DNA of 64,000 nt from positions 130,901 to 194,900 of the forward strand of contig NZ_JOGR01000009.1 in NCBI RefSeq assembly GCF_000719515.1. The letters are read 5' to 3'. The stretch comes from Glycomyces sp. NRRL B-16210. Lineage in GTDB: Bacteria > Actinomycetota > Actinomycetes > Mycobacteriales > Micromonosporaceae. Shown here piece after piece: positions 17,643-26,171 of this stretch (position 1 is its first letter; each line of letters opens with the position of its first letter). The notes below the pieces were generated by a model. The model saw only the letters and a list, made by a program, of their open reading frames with translations. It had not been told where the DNA came from and ran no database searches. Position numbers and translations under genes: made by a program.

Positions 17643-17762
17643 ACCGACGACTATCGGTGCCAGGGCACCCGCGCCGCATCGGCTCGGCAGCGGCAATCGA
17701 CGTACGACCCAGGGGTCAGGCCCGCGCCCGCGCGTACCTCCCCGGTCGCACGGCCCGCGGCC

Positions 17763-18434
17763 TCACTCGCCGTCGGTCCAGGTCGGACGCACCAGACCCG
17801 ACTCGTACGCGGTGACCACCAACTGCGCGCGGTCCCGCGCCGACAGCTTCGACAGGATCCGGCTCACATGCGTCTTCGCCGTCGCCGGCGACAGGAACAG
17901 CGCCCCGGCGATCTCGTCGTTGCTCAAGCCTGTGGCCACGAGCTTGAGCACCTCGGTCTCGCGCTCGGTCAGCGCGTTCAGCTTCGAACTCGGCTCGGGC
18001 CTGGCGATCCTTCCCGCGAACTCGCCGATGAGCCGCCGCGTCACCTTCGGCGCGATAAGCGCCTCCCCGGCCGCGACCACCCGGATGCCCCGCAGCAGCT
18101 CGTCCGGATCGGTGTCCTTGAGCAGGAACCCGCTCGCCCCGGCCCGCAGCGCCCGGTACACGTAGTCGTCCTCGTCGAAGGTCGTCAGGATCACCACCTT
18201 GACGCCGTCGAGCTTCGGGTCCCGCCCGATCCGCTCCGTCGCCTCCAGGCCGTCCATATTGGGCATTCTGATGTCCATGAGCACCACGTCCGGACGGTGC
18301 CTGCGCGCCAACTCCAGCGCCTCGGCCCCGTCACCGGCCTCGGCGACCAGCTCGATGTCCTCCTCGTCGCCGAGGATCGAACCGAAACCGGCCCGCACCA
18401 GCCGCTGATCGTCCACCAGCATCACCCGGATCAC
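17763..18434 (-). CDS. NarL-family response regulator
   Basis: This 223-residue regulator has a receiver domain (DDQ near residue 8, phosphoacceptor in PDVVLMDIRMPNMDG, Lys in GFLLKDTD) and a C-terminal LuxR helix-turn-helix (NALTERETEVLKLVATGLSN, AKTHVSRILSKL). It starts at the GTG at 18434, overlapping the stop of its kinase gene by 4 bp, so the two are translationally coupled. The MMPL gene directly downstream is a plausible target (inference). Confidence 0.92.
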   Translation of the reverse strand: MIRVMLVDDQRLVRAGFGSILGDEEDIELVAEAGDGAEALELARRHRPDVVLMDIRMPNMDGLEATERIGRDPKLDGVKVVILTTFDEDDYVYRALRAGASGFLLKDTDPDELLRGIRVVAAGEALIAPKVTRRLIGEFAGRIARPEPSSKLNALTERETEVLKLVATGLSNDEIAGALFLSPATAKTHVSRILSKLSARDRAQLVVTAYESGLVRPTWTDGE

Positions 18435-19570
18435 GCCTGCACCTCCAACGGCCACGTGGCCTCCACGGCGAAGCCGCCGTCATCGCGCGGCCCCGCGTAG
18501 AAGCTACCGCCGAGCCCTTCGGCCCGCTCGCGCATCCCCGTCAGGCCGTTCCCGACCGCCTTGGCCCCCTTGGCCTCGCCCACCCCGTCGTCGACCACCG
18601 ACACCGCCAGCGTCGACGTGCCCGTGACCACCTTGACCTGCACCCGCTCGGCCCTCGCGTGCCGAAGCACGTTCGTCAGCGCCTCCTGCACCACCCGGTA
18701 CGCCGCCGCGTCCACCGCCACCGGCAGCGGCGCCTTCCCGTCCACCCGCACGTCCACCTCGACCCCCGAGTCCCGCGCGGCCTCCACCAGCGACGGCAAC
18801 TGGTCCAGACTCGGCCCCGGACCGGTCGGCGCGTCCGCGCCCGCCTCGCGCAGCACCCCCACCATCGCCCGCAACTCCCGCAGCGACAACCGGCTCGTCT
18901 CCTCGATGACCTGCAAGGTCTCCTCGGTCCTGAACGCCGGGTTGCGCTTGAGCCTGCGCAGCGCCGCCGCCGTCTGCACGTTGATGAGCGACAGGTGGTG
19001 CCCCACCGCGTCGTGCAGCTCCCGGGCGATCCGCAGCCGCTCCTCTGCCACGCTCCGCTTCTGCGTCTCCGCGAGCGCCACCGCGGTCTCGTCCCGGTAC
19101 CGCCGGTAGTGCGCCACCACCGCACCGATCGCGGGGACCGCGATGATCCACCCGCCGAGCATGAACGTCTCGCTCGCGGTGATGTGCGCGAAGTCCGCCA
19201 GGATCTCCGAGGTGACCACGATCAGGAACGTCGTAGCCGCGATGACCGACGCCGCGATGACCCGCCCCAGCGCCGCGAGCGTGTACAGCGCGATGACGAA
19301 GCCCAGGAGCATCGGCCCGTCGATCGACGACGCCGGGTAGTACACCAGGGTCGCCGCCAGCGTCACGAGCGTGACCGTCAGCGGATACGAGGAGCGGAAG
19401 AACAGCACGACCACCGAGATGGCCACCATCACCCACCCCAACTGCTCGTTGAGCCCGGGCGGGTCACGCAGTTTCAGCGTCGCCTGCACGAACGACCAGC
19501 CCAGGACGATCACGGCGTTGACGGCCCCGATGATGAGGTCGCCTACGCGATCGGAGAAGCGGTCCAGCAC
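18431..19570 (-). CDS. NarL/DesK-type sensor histidine kinase
   Basis: This 379-residue kinase has five to six membrane segments in the first ~165 residues, the HisKA_3 motif ERLRIARELHDAVGHHLSLINVQ and a HATPase domain with YRVVQEALTNVLRHA and GNGLTGMRERAEGLGG. It is the partner of the overlapping response-regulator gene. It starts at a GTG at 19570. A 28-bp palindrome separates it from the upstream tex-like gene. Confidence 0.92.
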   Translation of the reverse strand: MLDRFSDRVGDLIIGAVNAVIVLGWSFVQATLKLRDPPGLNEQLGWVMVAISVVVLFFRSSYPLTVTLVTLAATLVYYPASSIDGPMLLGFVIALYTLAALGRVIAASVIAATTFLIVVTSEILADFAHITASETFMLGGWIIAVPAIGAVVAHYRRYRDETAVALAETQKRSVAEERLRIARELHDAVGHHLSLINVQTAAALRRLKRNPAFRTEETLQVIEETSRLSLRELRAMVGVLREAGADAPTGPGPSLDQLPSLVEAARDSGVEVDVRVDGKAPLPVAVDAAAYRVVQEALTNVLRHARAERVQVKVVTGTSTLAVSVVDDGVGEAKGAKAVGNGLTGMRERAEGLGGSFYAGPRDDGGFAVEATWPLEVQA

Positions 19571-19586
19571 GCGTCCAGCTTAGAGA

Positions 19587-19614
19587 GGAGCGCCCGGCCG
19601 CGGCCGGGCGCTCC
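19587..19614 (-). terminator. GC palindrome, terminator of the tex-like gene
   Basis: A perfect 14-bp inverted repeat with no spacer (19587-19600 with 19601-19614) lies 19 bp past the end of the gene at 19634 on the minus strand. Confidence 0.7.
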
Positions 19615-19633
19615 GAAATCGCCAGGACGGGCC

Positions 19634-21982
19634 CTAGGCGAGCCCCGCGCGCTTCAGCGCCTCGGCCATCGCGCTCTGCGGCGCGCTCTGGCCCCCGCGC
19701 TGGCTCGGCTGGCGGCGGCCGTTCCCCTTGCCGCCGTTGCCCTTACCGCCGCCGCCCGAGCGGTTCCCGCCGCCCTGGCCGCCTTGGCCGCGGCGCTGGC
19801 CGCCGGCCTCGGGCTCGTCCTCCAGGCGCATCGTCAGCGCGATCCGCTGGCGCTGGAGGTCGACGCTGATCACCTTGACCTTGACGACGTCGCCGGGTTT
19901 GACGATCTCGCGCGGGTCCTCCACGTAGCGGTTGGCGAGCGCCGAGATGTGCACCAGGCCGTCCTGGTGGACGCCGATGTCGACGAACGCGCCGAACGCG
20001 GCGACGTTGGTCACGGCCCCTTCCAGGAGCATCCCGGGCTGGAGGTCGGCGACCTTCTCGACGCCCTCCTTGAAGGTGGCGGCCTTGAACTCCGGGCGCG
20101 GGTCGCGCCCGGGCTTCTCGAGTTCGGCCAGGATGTCCGAGACCGTCGGGACGCCGAAGCGCTCGTCGGCGAAGTCGGCGGGCTTGAGGCCGCGCAGCTT
20201 CTTGGCGTCCCCGACGATGGTCCCGACCGAGGCGCCGGTGGCGGCGAGGATGCGCTCGACCACCGGGTAGGCCTCGGGGTGGACCGCCGAGGCGTCGAGC
20301 GGGTTCGCCCCGCCCGGCACCCGCAGGAAGCCCGCGGCCTGCTCGAAGGCCTTGGGGCCGAGGCGCGGCACGCCCAGCAGGGCCTTGCGGTCGGCGAAGC
20401 GGCCGTTCTCGTCGCGGTGGGCGACGATGTTCGCGGCCACGCTCTCGCTGAGCCCGGACACCTGCGACAGGAGCGGGACCGAGGCGGTGTTGAGGTCCAC
20501 GCCGACGGCGTTCACCGCGTCCTCGACCACGGCCTCCAGGGATTTGGTGAGTTTGGACTCGGTGAGGTCGTGCTGGTACTGGCCGACGCCGATGTGCTTG
20601 GGCTCGATCTTGACCAGTTCGGCGAGCGGGTCCTGGAGCCGGCGGGCGATCGAGACGGCCCCGCGCAGGGACACGTCCATGCCCGGCAGCTCCTTGGTCG
20701 CGTACGCCGAGGCCGAGTAGATCGAGGCCCCGGCCTCGGAGACGACGATCTTCGACAGTTCGGCGACCCCCGCGAAGGCCTTGAGGAGGTCGGCGGCGAG
20801 CCGGTCGGTCTCGCGGGAGGCGGTGCCGTTGCCGATCGCGATGAGCTGCACGCCGTGCTGCTTGACCAGGGCGCCGAGGGTCGCCAGTGAAGCGTCCCAC
20901 TGGTTCTGCGGCTGGTGCGGGTAGATCGCGGTGGTCGCCAGGACCTTCCCGGTCGCGTCCACGACGGCGACCTTGACGCCGGTGCGGAAGCCCGGGTCGA
21001 GGCCCATGACGGTCTTGGGTCCGGCCGGCGCGGCCAGCAGGAGGTCCTTGAGGTTCGCGGCGAAGACCTTCACGGCCTCGTCCTCGGCGAGCTGCCACAG
21101 CCGCATCCGCAGGTCCACGCCGAGCTTGACGAGGATGCGGGTGCGCCAGGCCCACGAGACGGTCTTGGCCAGCCACGCGTCCGCGGCCCGCCCTTCGTCG
21201 CGGATGCCGAACTTCGCGGCGATCACGGCCTCGCAGTCGACCCCGCCGTCCTCGGTCTCGCCCGGCTCCAGCGATAGCGAGAGCGCCTCCTCCTTCTCGC
21301 CGCGCATGAGCGCGAGCACCCGGTGGGAGGGGAGGGTGGTGAAGGTCTCGGCGAACTCGAAGTAGTCGGCGAACTTCGCGCCCTTCTCCTCGGCGCCCTC
21401 GCGGACCTTGGAGACGAGCCTGCCGCGCTTCCACATGCGTTCGCGCAGGTCGCCGATGAGGTCGGCGTCCTCGCTGAAGCGCTCGGTGAGGATGGCGCGG
21501 GCACCGGCCAGCGCCTGGGTCGCGTCGGTCACCTCCGCCTCGGGGTTGAGGAACGCGGCGGCGGCCGTCTCGGGGTCCTGTGAGGGATCGCTCAGCAGGA
21601 GGTCGGCGAGCGGTTCCAGGCCGGCCTCGCGGGCGATCTGGGCCTTGGTGCGGCGCTTGACCTTGAAGGGCGCGTAGAGGTCTTCGAGCCGGGCCTTGGT
21701 GTCGGCCGCGTCGATCGAGGCGGCGAGCGCCTCGGTGAGCTTGCCCTGCTCGGCGATCGACTCGAGCACCGCCTTGCGGCGGGCCTCCAGTTCGCGCAGG
21801 TACCCGAGCCGCTCTTCGAGGGCGCGCAGCTCCTCGTCCGAGAGGCCCCCGGTGGCCTCCTTGCGGTACCGGGCGATGAACGGGACGGTTGAGCCGTCGT
21901 CGAGAAGCGCGACGGCCGCACGGACTTGGTGAGCGCCGACCGAGAGTTCTCCGGCGATGCGTTGATCGATAGCTTGAGCCAC
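19634..21982 (-). CDS. Tex-family RNA-binding transcription accessory protein
   Basis: Tex proteins bind nucleic acid and act in transcription. The protein (about 782 residues) shows an N-terminal helical domain with VPFIARYRKEATGGLSDEEL, a YqgF/RNase H-like domain (VMGLDPGFRTGVKVAVVD), helix-hairpin-helix segments (LTKSLEAVVEDAVNAVGVDLNTAS and LGVPRLGPKAFEQAAGFLRV), and an S1 domain (LLEGAVTNVAAFGAFVDIGVHQDGLVHISAL). The C-terminal ~60-residue tail is rich in Gly, Arg and Gln (GGQRRGQGGQGGG), an RNA-binding type of extension. I chose the GTG at 21982 because the family's first helix begins there; a GTG at 22036 is also in frame. Confidence 0.9.
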   Translation of the reverse strand: MAQAIDQRIAGELSVGAHQVRAAVALLDDGSTVPFIARYRKEATGGLSDEELRALEERLGYLRELEARRKAVLESIAEQGKLTEALAASIDAADTKARLEDLYAPFKVKRRTKAQIAREAGLEPLADLLLSDPSQDPETAAAAFLNPEAEVTDATQALAGARAILTERFSEDADLIGDLRERMWKRGRLVSKVREGAEEKGAKFADYFEFAETFTTLPSHRVLALMRGEKEEALSLSLEPGETEDGGVDCEAVIAAKFGIRDEGRAADAWLAKTVSWAWRTRILVKLGVDLRMRLWQLAEDEAVKVFAANLKDLLLAAPAGPKTVMGLDPGFRTGVKVAVVDATGKVLATTAIYPHQPQNQWDASLATLGALVKQHGVQLIAIGNGTASRETDRLAADLLKAFAGVAELSKIVVSEAGASIYSASAYATKELPGMDVSLRGAVSIARRLQDPLAELVKIEPKHIGVGQYQHDLTESKLTKSLEAVVEDAVNAVGVDLNTASVPLLSQVSGLSESVAANIVAHRDENGRFADRKALLGVPRLGPKAFEQAAGFLRVPGGANPLDASAVHPEAYPVVERILAATGASVGTIVGDAKKLRGLKPADFADERFGVPTVSDILAELEKPGRDPRPEFKAATFKEGVEKVADLQPGMLLEGAVTNVAAFGAFVDIGVHQDGLVHISALANRYVEDPREIVKPGDVVKVKVISVDLQRQRIALTMRLEDEPEAGGQRRGQGGQGGGNRSGGGGKGNGGKGNGRRQPSQRGGQSAPQSAMAEALKRAGLA

Positions 21983-22113
21983 GGATGGATTCTGCCAGAG
22001 TGCTGCGACAACTTCGTCCGAAGCCGTAGCCCCCACCCCCCGGTGGACGCTCCGTGCGGCATTGGGTAAAGTTCTATCCCGTCGCCGGGGAACGAAAAAG
22101 CCCTGGAAGACAT

Positions 22114-22186
22114 GCGGACGTAGCGCAGTTGGTAGCGCGACACCTTGCCAAGGTGTAGGTCGCCGGTTCGATCCCGGTCGTCCGCT
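22114..22186 (+). tRNA. tRNA-Gly (GCC)
   Basis: This is a complete 73-base cloverleaf. The acceptor arms GCGGACG and CGTCCGC pair, the anticodon loop TTGCCAA gives anticodon GCC, and the T arm is GCCGGTTCGATCCCGGT. CCA is not encoded. An identical copy lies at 33145. Confidence 0.95.
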
Positions 22187-22210
22187 CGGAGCTCGAAAGA
22201 GCGCTGTCCC

Positions 22211-22282
22211 GGACGATTAGCTCAGCGGGAGAGCACTCCCCTGACACGGGAGAGGTCACTGGTTCAATCCCAGTATCGTCCA
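22211..22282 (+). tRNA. tRNA-Val (GAC)
   Basis: This is a 72-base cloverleaf with acceptor GGACGAT/ATCGTCC, anticodon stem CTCCC/GGGAG, loop CTGACAC giving anticodon GAC, and T arm ACTGGTTCAATCCCAGT. Confidence 0.95.
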
Positions 22283-22295
22283 CCGAAGCGAAGAG

Positions 22296-22323
22296 GCCCG
22301 GGTCGTACAACCTGGGCTTTATT
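22296..22323 (+). terminator. Hairpin with T-rich tail between tRNA genes
   Basis: GCCCGGGT and ACCTGGGC pair with one G-T wobble, and TTTATT follows. It sits between tRNA-Val and tRNA-Cys. Confidence 0.5.
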
Positions 22324-22331
22324 CGCATCAG

Positions 22332-22405
22332 GGTGGGTTGTCCGAGTGGTTAGGTAACGGCCTGCAAAGCCGTGCACACGGGTTCGAATCCCGTACCCAC
22401 CTCCA
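22332..22405 (+). tRNA. tRNA-Cys (GCA)
   Basis: The acceptor arms GGTGGGT and ACCCACC pair, and the loop CTGCAAA gives anticodon GCA. The 3' CCA is encoded (22403-22405), unlike the two neighbouring tRNA genes. Confidence 0.95.
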
Positions 22406-22425
22406 CTCCAATACCGAATGAGCGT

Positions 22426-22465
22426 AAGGCGAAGGGCCCCGGATCACTCCGGGGCCCTTCGCCTT
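22426..22465. terminator. Bidirectional hairpin terminator
   Basis: This is a perfect stem of about 18 bp (22426-22443 with 22448-22465) between tRNA-Cys on the plus strand and the end of the Hsp20 gene on the minus strand. Confidence 0.8.
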
Positions 22466-22513
22466 GCCCGCGTTTTCCGCGCGGTTCACTGTGGCCGGAC
22501 CGTCTCGGCCCGA

Positions 22514-23011
22514 CTACTCGGTCTCGGTCTCCTCTGCGTCGGCCTCGATCTCGGGCAGGACGCCGTTGACCGGGATGCGCTGCGCGGTCGGGGCGGGTTT
22601 GACCGCGCCGGTGACGCGCACCTGGAGGAGGCCGTCGGCGACCTCGGCGCTCACCTGGTCGGGGGTCGTGCCCTCCGGGAGCGTGAACTCGCGGCTGAAC
22701 GATCCGGCCGAGAGTCCTCGCACGAGGTAGCGGTCGCCTTCGGCGGCCTCGCGCTCGCGGCGCTCGGCGGTGACCGTGAGGCGCCTGCCCTCGACCTCGA
22801 CCGTGACGTCCTCGGGGCTCACGCCCGGGACGGCGGCGGTGACGACGAGATCCTCGCCTTCGGTGTAGACGTCGGCGCGCAGGGTGCTCTGGACGGCGGC
22901 GCGGCCGAAGCCGAGCCGGACCAACCGCTCGAACTCGCGGTTGAGGTGACGGTTGAGATTGCCGTCGAACTGCCGGAACGCGGCGTGCGGGTGCTGGTAG
23001 CGAACGATCAT
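22514..23011 (-). CDS. Small heat-shock protein, Hsp20/alpha-crystallin family
   Basis: This 165-residue chaperone has an alpha-crystallin domain from about residue 45 (LRADVYTEGEDLVVTAAVPGVSPEDVTVEVEGRRLTV) through the conserved end RVTGAVKP. It ends with an IPV-type anchoring motif (QRIPVNG) and an acidic tail. It holds unfolding proteins during heat stress. The ATG at 23011 is preceded by AAGGAGACAGCCACC. A perfect CIRCE element starts 24 bp upstream, so HrcA control is expected. Confidence 0.93.
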   Translation of the reverse strand: MIVRYQHPHAAFRQFDGNLNRHLNREFERLVRLGFGRAAVQSTLRADVYTEGEDLVVTAAVPGVSPEDVTVEVEGRRLTVTAERREREAAEGDRYLVRGLSAGSFSREFTLPEGTTPDQVSAEVADGLLQVRVTGAVKPAPTAQRIPVNGVLPEIEADAEETETE

Positions 23012-23034
23012 GGTGGCTGTCTCCTTCCTCGGAT

Positions 23035-23061
23035 TTAGCACTCTCGGGTCTAGAGTGCTAA
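23035..23061 (-). promoter_or_regulatory. CIRCE element (HrcA operator)
   Basis: TTAGCACTC (23035-23043), nine bases, then GAGTGCTAA (23053-23061) match the CIRCE consensus exactly. It lies directly upstream of the Hsp20 gene, between it and the divergent TPM gene. Confidence 0.92.
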
Positions 23062-23217
23062 TGCTCGATACAGCGCCTGAGGGCCCGCGAATATTTCGGC
23101 CGTGACGCACACCACTGGTCCGGAGTGGTCGCACGCTCGGGCCCAAATCTTCGATACCCCGGTGTGAACAGGGCATTCGCTCCTAGACTGACACCGTTTT
23201 CGACCGAGGGGGGTTGC

Positions 23218-25188
23218 GTGCGCACGCGTTCGATGCAGGCGTCGCTGGCGGCGCTCGCGGCGCTCGCCCTCCTCGCCGCGGGCGCTCCGGCGGCTGCGAC
23301 GGCCCCGATCCAGCTTTCCGGGCCCGTCACCGACCGGGTCGCGGCGGTCGCCGGCGACGAGGACCGGATCGAGGCGGCCATCGCCGACCTCGAGTCCGAG
23401 ACCGGGATCGGTCTCTACGTCGCCTACATCGACGACTTCGGCGGCTACACCACGCAGGAGTGGGCCGATGCCACCGCGGTCGACAGCGGGCTCGGGACCG
23501 AGGACCTGCTGCTGGTGATCGCCACCGAGGAGCGCCGCTACACGTGGTCGGTCGCCGCGGCGTTCCCGCTCACCGACGGCCAGCTCAACGAGGTGGCGTC
23601 GGAGCGCATCGCCCCCGAACTGGCCGACGATGAGTGGGCCGAGGCCGCGATCGGCGCCGCCGAGGGCTACAAGGACGCCTACCGCGGCGGCTCCGGCTCC
23701 TCCGGTTCCTCCGCGGTCGTGTGGGTCCTGATCCTTCTCGTGGTCGCGGCCGTCGTCATCGGCCTCGTCCTGTGGCGGCGCGGGCGTGGCAAGGCCACGT
23801 CCGTCGGCGCCCCGTCCGCCGGCCGGCAGCGCAAGCTCACCGTCGAGCAGCTCGACAACGAGGCCAACCGGCTCCTGGTCGAGACCGACGACGCCATCCG
23901 TACCAGCGAGCAGGAACTCGGCTTCGCCGAGGCCGAGTTCGGCACGGAGCAGACCGCCGCGTTCGCGGCCGTGCTGGAGGCGGCCAAGGCCGAGCTGAGC
24001 GCCTCGTTCAAACTCCGCCAGGAACTCGACGACGACATACCGGAGACCGAACCGCAGCAGCGCGAGATGCTCGCGGCCATCATCGAGAAGCTCGTCAAGG
24101 CCAACAAGGACCTCGACGCCAAGGCCGCCGGCTTCGACAAGCTGCGCGACCTGGGTCGGCGGGCCCCCGAGGCCGCCGCGGCCCTCAAGGAGCGCGCCGC
24201 GGTCCTGGCCCCGAAGATCACCGCCGCGCGCGGCACCGTCGAAGACCTCCAGCGGCGCTACCCCGCGACCGCCCGCGCCACGGTCAAGGACTTCCCCGGC
24301 ACCGCCGAGGACCGCCTGCACTTCGCCGCCGCGCAACTCGACGCGGCCGAGGCCGCCGTGGACGCGGGCGAACGCGGCCGGGCCGCGGTCCTCGTCCGCG
24401 CCGCCGAAGAGGCCACCGCCCAGGCCGAGCAGGCCGTGGACGCCGTCGCCCGCCGCGCGGTGGAACTCGACGACGCCGCCGCGCGCCTGCCGGGCGTCCT
24501 TACCGAAGCCGACGCCGAAGCCGCTGAGGCCGAACGGCTCGCGGCCGGATCGGGCGCGGCGGCCAAGGCCGCGCGCCTGCGCGGCGCCGTCGCCGCGATC
24601 CGGTCCGCCGAGGGCCCGGTGGACCCGCTGGAGGCCGTCGCCGCCGTCGAACGCGCCTCGGCCGAACTCGACCGGGAGCTCCAGGCGGTGCGCGACGCGG
24701 CGCAGAACGCGCAGCGCGCCCGCGAGCAGTTCGACCGCGTCCTCATGAGCGCGCAGAGCACCACCGCGGCGGTCGAGGACTACGTGAACACCAACCGTGG
24801 CGCGGTCGGGCCCGAGGCCCGCACCCGCCTCAACGAGGCCAAGCAGGAACTCTCGCGGGCGCTCGCGCTCAAGGACTCGGACCCGTCCGGGGCGCTCGAA
24901 CGCGCGCACCGCGCCGACGAGCTGGCGAACGCCGCGTCCGCTGCCGCGCAGCGCGACGTGCAGGGCTACCTCGGACCGAGGCAGACGGCGCCCTCGTCGG
25001 GCGGGAACGCCGGGGCGATCCTCGGCGGCATCCTCCTGGGCGGGATGCTCGGCGGTTCGGGACGATCCTCCGGCCGCAGATACGGCGGTGGTTTCAGCGG
25101 CGGCTCCGGGGGCCGGCGCGGCGGAGGACCCGGCTCCTTCGGCGGCGGCGGCACCCGGGGCCGGCGAGGGGGCGGCGGCCGATTCTGA
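23218..25188 (+). CDS. TPM-domain membrane protein with long coiled coil
   Basis: This 656-residue protein has a signal peptide (1-28) and an extracytoplasmic TPM domain (about 33-157, with TGIGLYVAYIDDF and LLLVIATEERRYTWSVA). A membrane helix follows at about 167-186, then about 400 residues of Ala/Glu/Lys-rich coiled-coil sequence on the cytoplasmic side. The Gly/Arg-rich tail begins near 615. TPM domains occur in membrane-associated proteins such as Psb32 and YgcG. The pspA gene 93 bp downstream suggests a shared role in membrane stress. The GTG at 23218 follows GAGGGGGG. Confidence 0.85.
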   Translation: MRTRSMQASLAALAALALLAAGAPAAATAPIQLSGPVTDRVAAVAGDEDRIEAAIADLESETGIGLYVAYIDDFGGYTTQEWADATAVDSGLGTEDLLLVIATEERRYTWSVAAAFPLTDGQLNEVASERIAPELADDEWAEAAIGAAEGYKDAYRGGSGSSGSSAVVWVLILLVVAAVVIGLVLWRRGRGKATSVGAPSAGRQRKLTVEQLDNEANRLLVETDDAIRTSEQELGFAEAEFGTEQTAAFAAVLEAAKAELSASFKLRQELDDDIPETEPQQREMLAAIIEKLVKANKDLDAKAAGFDKLRDLGRRAPEAAAALKERAAVLAPKITAARGTVEDLQRRYPATARATVKDFPGTAEDRLHFAAAQLDAAEAAVDAGERGRAAVLVRAAEEATAQAEQAVDAVARRAVELDDAAARLPGVLTEADAEAAEAERLAAGSGAAAKAARLRGAVAAIRSAEGPVDPLEAVAAVERASAELDRELQAVRDAAQNAQRAREQFDRVLMSAQSTTAAVEDYVNTNRGAVGPEARTRLNEAKQELSRALALKDSDPSGALERAHRADELANAASAAAQRDVQGYLGPRQTAPSSGGNAGAILGGILLGGMLGGSGRSSGRRYGGGFSGGSGGRRGGGPGSFGGGGTRGRRGGGGRF

Positions 25189-25189
25189 C

Positions 25190-25208
25190 CCGGGAGCAGG
25201 CCTCCCGG
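25190..25208 (+). terminator. Short hairpin between TPM and pspA genes
   Basis: CCGGGAG and CTCCCGG pair around a 5-base loop immediately after the TPM stop codon. There is no T tract, so it may be a weak terminator or attenuator inside the operon. Confidence 0.4.
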
Positions 25209-25281
25209 CCTCGCCGGCGCATCAGCATTTCATTGCACCAGAACCTCATCGCATCAGGACTTCAGCATTCGAGGAGTGGAC

Positions 25282-25995
25282 ATGACCAAGAAGCAATCGG
25301 TCTTCGGGCGGATCGGGCAGCTCGTCAAGGCGAACGTCAACGACGTCATCGACAACGCCGAGGACCCCGAGAAGATGCTCGCCCAGATGGAGCGCGACTA
25401 CAAGAACTCGATCGCCGACGCCGAGAGCTCCATCGCCGAGACCATCGGCAACCTGCGGCTGATGGAGGACGACTACAACGCCGACAAGCAGGCCGTGGAG
25501 GAGTGGGGCACCAAGGCCCGAAACGCGAGCGTCAAGGCCGACCAGCTCCGCTCCGAGGGCAACGGCGCCGAGGCCGACCGGTTCGACAACCTCGCGAAGG
25601 TCGCCCTGGGCAAGCAGATCGGCTTCGAGAAGGAGATGAAGGACGCCGAGCCGGTGATCGCGAGCCAGAACGAGGTGGTCGAGAAGCTCAAGCAGTCCCT
25701 CACCACCATGAAGTCGAAACTGGCCGAACTCCAGTCCAAGCGCAGCAGCCTCGCCGCGCGGCAGAAGACCGCGCAGGCGCAGAAGCAGGTCACCGAGGCG
25801 CTCGGCAGCATCGACGTGATGGACCCGCTCAGCGAGGTGAGCCGCTTCGAGGAGAAGGTCCGCCGCGAGGAGGCGAAGGTCCGCGGGCAGCAGGAGATCG
25901 CGATGTCCTCGCTGGACAACCAGTTCGAAGACCTCGACAGTCTCGGCGACGACGCCGAGATCGAGGCGCGCATGGCGGCGCTCAAGTCGCAGTGA
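25282..25995 (+). CDS. pspA: PspA/IM30-family membrane-stress protein
   Basis: This 237-residue, almost wholly helical protein has the family start (SVFGRIGQLVKANVNDVIDNAEDPEKML), long coiled-coil helices and a C-terminal segment with LDNQFEDLDSLGDDAEIEARMAALKS. PspA/Vipp1 proteins form ESCRT-III-like coats on the inner face of the membrane and keep it intact. The ATG at 25282 follows GAGGAG. It lies downstream of the TPM gene and is followed by a hairpin. Confidence 0.93.
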   Translation: MTKKQSVFGRIGQLVKANVNDVIDNAEDPEKMLAQMERDYKNSIADAESSIAETIGNLRLMEDDYNADKQAVEEWGTKARNASVKADQLRSEGNGAEADRFDNLAKVALGKQIGFEKEMKDAEPVIASQNEVVEKLKQSLTTMKSKLAELQSKRSSLAARQKTAQAQKQVTEALGSIDVMDPLSEVSRFEEKVRREEAKVRGQQEIAMSSLDNQFEDLDSLGDDAEIEARMAALKSQ

Positions 25996-26001
25996 CCGCG
26001 A

Positions 26002-26028
26002 GGCGGGCCCCAGCGGCCGGGGCCCGCC
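26002..26028 (+). terminator. Hairpin terminator after pspA
   Basis: GGCGGGCCCC and GGGGCCCGCC pair around a 7-base loop, 6 bp after the pspA stop. Confidence 0.7.
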
Positions 26029-26171
26029 ACCCGCGGCTCTATCTAAGCCAAGAGGAACCCACGGACCACTCGCGCATCGGGCCGCAGCCGCGATCAATCA
26101 GCGCCCCGACACCCCGCACCGACGCCGATCCGCCGCTGCGGCCAATCAACCGCCCGCCATCCCGCCCGGCG

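Noticed and set aside
23050..24909. A 619-residue minus-strand frame
   Set aside because: It is antisense to the TPM gene and covers the CIRCE region; the composition is that of a shadow.
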